From Pseudanabaena sp. lw0831 (GTDB taxonomy: Bacteria; Cyanobacteriota; Cyanobacteriia; Pseudanabaenales; Pseudanabaenaceae), in the NCBI RefSeq assembly GCF_016584665.1, contig NZ_BBJB01000054.1, positions 1 to 64,000 of the forward strand: a stretch of 64,000 nt of DNA, read 5' to 3'. Below are positions 58,875 through 64,000 of the stretch, piece by piece (within the stretch, counting starts at the first letter, position 1; every line of letters starts with the position of its first letter). Position numbers and translations under genes: made by a program. The notes under the pieces are model-generated. The model ran no database searches. It had not been told where the DNA came from and saw only the letters and a list, made by a program, of their open reading frames with translations.

Positions 58875-59474
58875 ATGCTGGTGCGTATTGATAAAGATAT
58901 TCAAAATATCCAACAGGCGATCGCAGATGCGATCAGTCGTATCGATGTTATTCATATTGAGTATTCACAGGCGATCGCTCAGGCTGTCCAGCAACAAATT
59001 TTGCTCACAGTTTTTAAGTTTTGCACCCAAAAATGTCCTGATGCATTTCTAGCTCTATCATTGTCAGCGCGGCAAAATTTGCAAGACGCACTGCGGCAGA
59101 GGATCAAATTGCTCTGTGAGCAGATGCAAAAAACTCTCGAAGAATGCGATCGCGACAGTCGCACCAATCAAGAAAATCTCGATACCCTGCTTAGTAATCT
59201 CCTCAACAAAAGCATGGAGACACTGAACCAGCTTTTGGTCGAGCATAAAGTTTTAAATCCTGAAGACAACAAGACTAAAGATGATAAAAATGCACAGATG
59301 AGTATTCGTCTTGCTGAAATTGAGTTTACCGATCGCAAGGTCATGTCGCATCGAGGCGAGTTGCGTGTTTTATCGGCAAGGCTAGCGCATTTGCACAATG
59401 AGCTAGAGAAAAAATATCAACAAAAGACGATCGCCGAAGCCGAATTAGCATGGCGATCGGCATGGGTGGAATAA
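58875..59474 (+). CDS. Helical hypothetical protein, paired with SUI1
   Basis: 199 aa, mostly helical coiled coil (about 55-195; for example AIAQAVQQQILLTVFKFC at the start and RLAHLHNELEKKYQQK at the end), no domain known. The stop overlaps the ATG of the SUI1 gene (TAATG), so the two are co-translated. Cyanobacterial homologues without function are likely. The pairing hints at a translation-related role, but this is inference. Confidence 0.65.
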   Translation: MLVRIDKDIQNIQQAIADAISRIDVIHIEYSQAIAQAVQQQILLTVFKFCTQKCPDAFLALSLSARQNLQDALRQRIKLLCEQMQKTLEECDRDSRTNQENLDTLLSNLLNKSMETLNQLLVEHKVLNPEDNKTKDDKNAQMSIRLAEIEFTDRKVMSHRGELRVLSARLAHLHNELEKKYQQKTIAEAELAWRSAWVE

Positions 59475-59800
59475 TGACAAAAAATCGTGTAGTTTATCGT
59501 GAGTTTGGTGCACCTGAGGAAGATGATTCAGAAAATAATGTGGTTGATTTACCGCCGCAGCAACAAAATCCTCGGATTCAAGTAACACGCAGAGGCAAGG
59601 GTGGCAAGACCGTAACTGAGGTGACAGAATTTCAGACTACAACTGAGAATTTGGCAAAGCTGACTAAGCAGTTAAAAAATCAATGCGGTACTGGCGGCAC
59701 ATCGAAGGATCAAGCGATCGAGATTCAGGGCGATTGCAGTCAGAAAATTTTGCAGATTTTACTAGGCTTAGGTTACAAAGCCAAAATAAGCGGTAAATAA
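59474..59800 (+). CDS. SUI1/eIF1-like translation factor (YciH family)
   Basis: 108 aa. A variable acidic head (about 1-30) and the SUI1 fold with TRRGKGGKTVTEVTEF, LTKQLKNQCGTGGTSKD, and DCSQKILQILLGLGYKAKISG. Bacterial YciH proteins bind the small ribosomal subunit and can tune start selection. ATG 59474 shares its A with the upstream stop; an in-frame GTG-type extension from 59450 is unlikely. Ends in a shared hairpin with the convergent Uma2 gene. Confidence 0.88.
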   Translation: MTKNRVVYREFGAPEEDDSENNVVDLPPQQQNPRIQVTRRGKGGKTVTEVTEFQTTTENLAKLTKQLKNQCGTGGTSKDQAIEIQGDCSQKILQILLGLGYKAKISGK

Positions 59801-59837
59801 TAAAGATGGCGCTTTGCACACTCTTTTTATTTACCGC
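59793..59837. terminator. Shared gene-end hairpin of SUI1 and Uma2 genes
   Basis: Imperfect stem: AAGCGGTAAATA...TATTTACCGCTT. The outer arms contain the stops of both convergent genes (59798-59800 and 59831-59833). The tip TGGCGCTTTGCA is a mutated GGCGC tip. Confidence 0.7.
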
Positions 59838-60370
59838 TTTAAACAACTGAATATCTCATTTGGAGTTAGTTGCAATGATATCCCATCTAAAAAAATTAGA
59901 GGATCGTCACCGCTAACAAGTTGGAGTGGCTGATCTGGGAGAAAAAGCATGATTACTTCTTCTTGGCTGTCAATTAACCAACCGAGTTTTGAACCTTCAG
60001 CCAGACAAGCTTGAATTTTTGTGACTAGTTTTGTTGTGCTTTGATCAGTCGAGAGAATCTCAATTAGCCAATCTGGAGCGCCCTGAATTGCAGAATTATC
60101 CAAAGGTATGCGGCTCTTGTGAATGATAGTTATGTCTGGAACAACAGAGTTTTTGCTCAAGATACAGCGCAGTTCTGGAAAAGCTTCGTAGGTGCTATTA
60201 GTATTGTCGATCGCTCTAACTAAATACTTTTGCAAAAGGCTGTGGTAAAAAGTAGGCATTGGCTTTTGCAATACTTGACCGTTAAGAAATTCCCAAGCTG
60301 GAGATTCTTCAATATTGGGAAGTTGAGAAAACTCACCTAAGGTGACTGGATGAAGGGCTGCTAAAACCAT
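59831..60370 (-). CDS. Uma2 family (DUF820) protein
   Basis: 179 aa, a third member of the family in the window. VTLGEFSQLPNIEESPAWEFLNG contains the N-terminal Glu region; VVPDITIIHKSRIP and DWLIEILSTDQ carry the metal-binding Asp and Glu, and LGWLIDSQEEVIMLFLP ends the fold. It looks intact. The stop falls in the hairpin shared with the SUI1 gene. Confidence 0.85.
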   Translation of the reverse strand: MVLAALHPVTLGEFSQLPNIEESPAWEFLNGQVLQKPMPTFYHSLLQKYLVRAIDNTNSTYEAFPELRCILSKNSVVPDITIIHKSRIPLDNSAIQGAPDWLIEILSTDQSTTKLVTKIQACLAEGSKLGWLIDSQEEVIMLFLPDQPLQLVSGDDPLIFLDGISLQLTPNEIFSCLKR

Positions 60371-60425
60371 AAGCCACTTATCTCAAGACTAACAATCTAA
60401 ACTTTATCACATCCAAAGTAAAAGC

Positions 60426-60460
60426 AAAGTAAAGGTGTTGCTTTGCAACACCTTTACTTT
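60426..60460. terminator. Gene-end stem-loop of ackA
   Basis: Perfect 16-bp arms, 60426-60441 and 60445-60460, loop TTT. The right arm holds the ackA stop codon and penultimate codons. Confidence 0.75.
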
Positions 60461-61662
60461 AAATTCCAACATTCACGGGCAATTTCCCAATCTTCTTGGG
60501 TGTGAATCACTAAAACTCTGACTGCCGAATCAGGTGCAGCAATATCTACATCAAGTAATCTTTGCTTGTTTTTATCTAAATCTAGTTTCAGTCCCAAAAA
60601 CTCAAATCCTGCACAAGCAGCGGCTCTGACTGCGGGAGCATTTTCACCAACGCCTGCGGTGAATACTAAGGCATCTAATCCGCCGAGACTTGCTAGCATT
60701 GAGCCAATATGCGATCGCAGGCTATGCACATATACATCAAAGGCTAATTGCGCTTGTGTGCTACCTTCAGCGATCGCCTTAAGAATTGGACGTAGATCCG
60801 CCGAAATCCCTGAAACTCCTAACAAACCTGATTCGCGATTAAGTATGCGATCGAGTTTCTCCACATCCATATCAGGTTGACGCAACAAATGAATGAGAAT
60901 TCCTGCATCAATGGAACCAGAACGACTTCCCATTACTAAACCTTCGAGGGGAGTAAATCCCATTGTCGTGTCAATACTTTGACCATTACGAATTGCGGCG
61001 AGCGAACATCCATTTCCCAAATGACAGGTAATCAGGCGTAAGTCTTCGATATTGCGATTGAGGATTTGGGCGGTGCGATCGCGACAATATTGATGACTAA
61101 TGCCATGAAATCCATAGCGACGAATCCCTTGTTCTGTATATTTTGTAGGGATCGCATAGGTATAGGCCGCAGGTGATAAATGTGCATGAAAAGCGGTATC
61201 GAATACAGCAACTTGTGGAATATTTCCAAATAGTTTTTCGGTAGCATTAATTCCTTCTAAATTGGCAGGATTATGTACGGGTGCAAATAAAGCTAATTTG
61301 GCGATCGCATCTTTCACCTCATCATTAATAAGCGTACTTTGGCGATATTCTGCACCACCATGCACGACACGATGACCGATGATATCTACTTCTGATGGGC
61401 TTTTGAGAACTGGAGTTTCTCCGCTCCACAAAGTTTCGAGCATATGCGCGATAATCTCAGGGCGAGAAGTGGCGGAGATTTCTTCTTCGAGAACTTCCCC
61501 ATGTTGTGGTTTAACCTTAATTTCCGCAAATCCTTCATGGTGTGTCCAGTCGATGCTTGCTTCCCAAATTGGTTCAGGCGGCGTGTCAGGCAGCACATCT
61601 TCTAAATCATACAGACAACTTTTTTGGCTGCTCGATCCTGCATTCAGAACTAGTATCTTCAT
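60454..61662 (-). CDS. ackA: Acetate kinase
   Basis: 402 aa, ASKHA fold. VLNAGSSSQKSCLYDL at the N-terminus, VFDTAFH, GFHGISHQY, THLGNGCSLAAI-type (CHLGNGCSLAAI), TPLEGLVMGSRSGSID and FTAGVGENA are all intact. It interconverts acetate plus ATP and acetyl phosphate. No pta gene is adjacent. It lies 10 bp after the TPR gene in the same direction and could be read from the same transcript. Confidence 0.96.
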   Translation of the reverse strand: MKILVLNAGSSSQKSCLYDLEDVLPDTPPEPIWEASIDWTHHEGFAEIKVKPQHGEVLEEEISATSRPEIIAHMLETLWSGETPVLKSPSEVDIIGHRVVHGGAEYRQSTLINDEVKDAIAKLALFAPVHNPANLEGINATEKLFGNIPQVAVFDTAFHAHLSPAAYTYAIPTKYTEQGIRRYGFHGISHQYCRDRTAQILNRNIEDLRLITCHLGNGCSLAAIRNGQSIDTTMGFTPLEGLVMGSRSGSIDAGILIHLLRQPDMDVEKLDRILNRESGLLGVSGISADLRPILKAIAEGSTQAQLAFDVYVHSLRSHIGSMLASLGGLDALVFTAGVGENAPAVRAAACAGFEFLGLKLDLDKNKQRLLDVDIAAPDSAVRVLVIHTQEDWEIARECWNLK

Positions 61663-61672
61663 TTGTACCTTG

Positions 61673-63523
61673 TTATGGCGATTTTTTACTTAAACTTAAC
61701 TGCTCACTTAATTTGTTTATATTCTCTCTAAACTTCTGTGTGATGGGATGATCATCACCTAATGTCGTAATTGCGATCGCAAGTGCATCTTCGTATAAAG
61801 GCTCAGCTTCAGCAAAACGTCCTTGGGCTTTGTAAAGTCCCGCTAGATTATTTAAGCTGCCAGCAACATCAGGATGATTATCGCCTAGTAGTTTCTGACG
61901 GATTTTCAAAGCGTCTACTAAATATGCTTCTGCTTCGGTTAGGCGATCTTGAGAATAATAGAGTAAGGCTAGGTTGTTTACACTAGTCGCAATATCAGGA
62001 TTTGTATCGCTCAATAATTTTAATTGAATACCTAGAGCTTGCTGGTAATAAGATTCTGCTTCAATGAATTTGCCTTGTTCAGAATAAAGTAAGCCTAAAT
62101 TATTTAGGCTTACTGCAACATCAGCATGAGAACCTCCAAATGCCTTAATACGAATTTTTAGAGCTTTTTTATATGTTTGTTCTGCTTCTACATATTTTCC
62201 TTGCGCATGATATGTGCCTGCGAGAAAATTCATTGTTGAAGCATAGGTTGTAATATCAGTATCTTTGCCATCTTCATAAATTGCTAAGGATTGATTGTAG
62301 AGCTTAACTGCTGCTTCATAATGTCCTTGTGAGTGCTCAATTCCTGCTAGATTGTTTAAACGAATAATCGCATCAGAGTAGTTTCCTTGTGCTTGCAAAA
62401 TATCTAAAGCTTCAGAGTAAAGCTGCTTGGCTTGTTCAAATTCCCCTTGAGATTCATATAGACTTCCTAGCTTAGCTAGTGAGTTGTCTAGTCCATTTCT
62501 TAAATCTAACTCTCTTCTGAGAGTAATCGCGTTCTGAAGATATTGAATCGCTATATCTTGTTCTGTTTTATAAATTTGGGGTTTGCCACTAGCCAGTCTC
62601 TTCACGTAAATTTCTGCAAGACCCTCATATAAGCCAACGAGGCGCGAACTTTTATTATCTAATTCTTCATCTATAAGTCCTTTAAATATTTTTATCCTAA
62701 AAGCCTCACCTTCATCATCAGGCATTTTGAAAGTACTGATTTGCAAATCTAGGTACTGAGAAATCTCTTTTAATGAAGCCTTTTTAAAAATATTGACAAA
62801 AGTATTTATTTCAGACACTTTTGTGGTGTTAGTTTGAATAGAATTGGATGTTGAATGTCTTGCATTATCTATTATGTCATTAGCGAAGTTTGCGATGTTT
62901 GCACCTTGCAAGTTGTTCGTAATTTGTATTTCGATTTTATTGCCCATTAACTTGTCGCCCATTATTACGTTATCTCCTGATCCATGTTGATAAAGCTTAG
63001 AGAAATTTTTTATGGAGTAATAAAATACACCTTTGCGCCAACTCCAAAAATCAGGTGCTTGTTTAATGAGACTGTTTAGGATTTGATTATTTACCCACAG
63101 AACAATTGGATAATGGAATTCGCGTAATGCTTCTCTTGTCCATTGCAAATAGCCGAAGAAAATCTCTTGCTCTGATCGCTCTTCACCTAGTCTTAGGAAA
63201 TAAAGCTCTTCTGTACCAGTTACAGTGATAATCGCCTTGCTGTTTTTCTGAAGATAATCATCGGATTGGATAAGCTGTGCGATCGCTGCTCTTAAACTCG
63301 GTTCTTTTCGATCGAGAGTTACACGATAGGGTCGTGTTTCTGGCTGCAATTCAGTTTCGTAGCGGTCGATAATTTGGTTGCGAAAGTTGACATCATCACA
63401 TACTGCGATTAGTAAACTGAGCTTGCCAACGCTTGCTTCAATGGAGACTATCAGATCGTCATAGTTATCTTCATTGAGATCGGTCGAATTTTCTGAATTT
63501 GGTAAATCTACTAGATCGGTCAT
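61673..63523 (-). CDS. TPR protein with N-terminal ATPase-coupled effector-like domain
   Basis: 616 aa. Residues 1-180 form an alpha/beta domain with LLIAVCDDVNFRNQIID, AIITVTGTEELYFL and the Trp-rich FFGYLQWTREALREFHYPI, found in cyanobacterial TPR proteins next to ATPases. A short linker has repeated GD-N-x-MGDK motifs (GSGDNVIMGDKLMGNKIE). Residues about 290-600 are kinesin-light-chain-type TPRs in 42-aa units (YESQGEFEQAKQLYSEAL, LNNLAGLYKAQGRFAEAEP). The DNA here is tandemly similar. It lies 9 bp after an ATPase-like gene, so the pair is likely a two-protein signalling or conflict module. Confidence 0.78.
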   Translation of the reverse strand: MTDLVDLPNSENSTDLNEDNYDDLIVSIEASVGKLSLLIAVCDDVNFRNQIIDRYETELQPETRPYRVTLDRKEPSLRAAIAQLIQSDDYLQKNSKAIITVTGTEELYFLRLGEERSEQEIFFGYLQWTREALREFHYPIVLWVNNQILNSLIKQAPDFWSWRKGVFYYSIKNFSKLYQHGSGDNVIMGDKLMGNKIEIQITNNLQGANIANFANDIIDNARHSTSNSIQTNTTKVSEINTFVNIFKKASLKEISQYLDLQISTFKMPDDEGEAFRIKIFKGLIDEELDNKSSRLVGLYEGLAEIYVKRLASGKPQIYKTEQDIAIQYLQNAITLRRELDLRNGLDNSLAKLGSLYESQGEFEQAKQLYSEALDILQAQGNYSDAIIRLNNLAGIEHSQGHYEAAVKLYNQSLAIYEDGKDTDITTYASTMNFLAGTYHAQGKYVEAEQTYKKALKIRIKAFGGSHADVAVSLNNLGLLYSEQGKFIEAESYYQQALGIQLKLLSDTNPDIATSVNNLALLYYSQDRLTEAEAYLVDALKIRQKLLGDNHPDVAGSLNNLAGLYKAQGRFAEAEPLYEDALAIAITTLGDDHPITQKFRENINKLSEQLSLSKKSP

Positions 63524-63532
63524 GATATTTCC

Positions 63533-64000
63533 TCATCTCTCTTTGAGAAGATCGGCAACAATCGGATGGACATCGTACCAAAGTTTGCCGTTGAGATATT
63601 CTAGAATGTATAAGCCATGCAACAAATCGCGGAACCTCTGATCGCCAGGATCGTTAGGCTTAAACTCAATGTAGGTGTTTTCCAAGATCTCATAATCAGC
63701 ATTGCCAATCCTCGTATCGAAATCAATCCGAAACTTGTTTAAGGCTTCCGCTAAAACCTTATTATTAATTTTAATATTGGTGTCTTCAGAATTGCGGCGG
63801 ACTAAGCGTAGGCAAATACGACAACATTCATTGGCGATCCGAATCACTTCCCGCAAGACTCCGCCACTGTAAATAATAATTCTTTCAGCAGTCTCAGGTT
63901 CCACAAGTTCAGAATTAATCCGTTTGGCTAAGACTTCCTGAAGTGTTGCAAGTGGTCTAGGCTGAGGTTTTGCCCCCGTTTCTCGGCGTTCGCCTTTCTT
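63533..64000 (-). CDS. Partial ATPase-like protein (C-terminal end)
   Basis: The reading frame is open to the window edge, so the gene continues outside; at least 155 codons are here. The visible part has ATLQEVLAKRIN, IIYSGGVLREVIRIANECC and LAEALNKFR, features of the C-terminal lid of P-loop ATPases of the STAND/KAP-like kind. It ends KLWYDVHPIVADLLKER. An internal GTG (MEPETAE) is not the start. It is 9 bp upstream of the TPR gene in the same direction. Confidence 0.7.
   Translation of the reverse strand, partial: KKGERRETGAKPQPRPLATLQEVLAKRINSELVEPETAERIIIYSGGVLREVIRIANECCRICLRLVRRNSEDTNIKINNKVLAEALNKFRIDFDTRIGNADYEILENTYIEFKPNDPGDQRFRDLLHGLYILEYLNGKLWYDVHPIVADLLKER

Noticed and set aside
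1-64000. CRISPR array or complete insertion sequence
   Set aside because: No regularly spaced identical repeats of 25-40 bp and no transposase gene with terminal repeats were seen; short repeats are palindromic or MITE-like.

Overview
The window looks like the chromosome of a filamentous, Pseudanabaena-type cyanobacterium. The HIP1 octamer GCGATCGC is scattered through genes and spacers. Typical cyanobacterial genes are present: clpR-clpP3, cphA, the ZipN/Ftn2 division gene, desC, an EF-Ts, DUF1830, DUF2499/DUF3593, DUF29 and several Uma2-type genes. No rRNA, CRISPR array, complete insertion sequence or reverse transcriptase gene was found. One tRNA, tRNA-Thr(GGU), is present. Genus assignment is inference.

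Layout. 1-10.5 kb: a fatty-acid/sterol hydroxylase, a CBS-PAS histidine kinase divergent from a degenerate disulfide-oxidoreductase-like flavoprotein, a membrane GTPase carrying a repeat-derived peptide, a B12/radical-SAM protein, and DUF1830 plus an MBOAT acyltransferase. 10.6-12.5 kb: a tight three-gene cassette led by a TIGR04255 protein. 12.5-15.5 kb: histidine kinase, NarL-type regulator and PQQ-type sugar dehydrogenase in one operon. 15.5-20.2 kb: an accessory island with a truncated restriction-modification N-terminus, a kdpA 5' fragment, a caspase-STAND-FGE protein with a diversity-generating-retroelement-like 3' end, a divergent Trypco1-like gene and a frameshifted small gene. 20.4-40 kb: mostly housekeeping genes (clpR/clpP3, menC, pfkB, cphA, phoU, desC with a TetR-integrase fusion regulator, zipN, recA). 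40-43.5 kb: an Rpn-type nuclease between direct repeats and a NACHT NTPase. 43.6-47.4 kb: hisG, TPR and coiled-coil genes, the tRNA and an extended DUF29 gene. 47.4-52.6 kb: the pilM-N-O-Q cluster of type IV pili. 52.8-61.7 kb: prfB with its programmed frameshift, two FHA genes, csaB, tsf, a SUI1 gene and ackA. 61.7-64 kb: a TPR protein and the end of an ATPase-like gene that leaves the window.

The most striking non-coding signal is a family of about 25 near-perfect stem-loops, almost all with a 3-nt loop and a GGCGC/GCGCC-like or GGGC/GCCC-like tip. Many have arms that begin inside the last codons of the neighbouring gene, so the stop codon and its mirror image form the stem. Some share outer arms; others copy their own gene's 3' end. 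Several MITE/REP-like repeats are also present, two of which have altered coding sequences (a GTPase and a DUF29 protein). The conflict-type NTPases (caspase-STAND-FGE, NACHT, TPR/ATPase pair) and the TIGR04255 cassette are the best places to look for an undescribed system.
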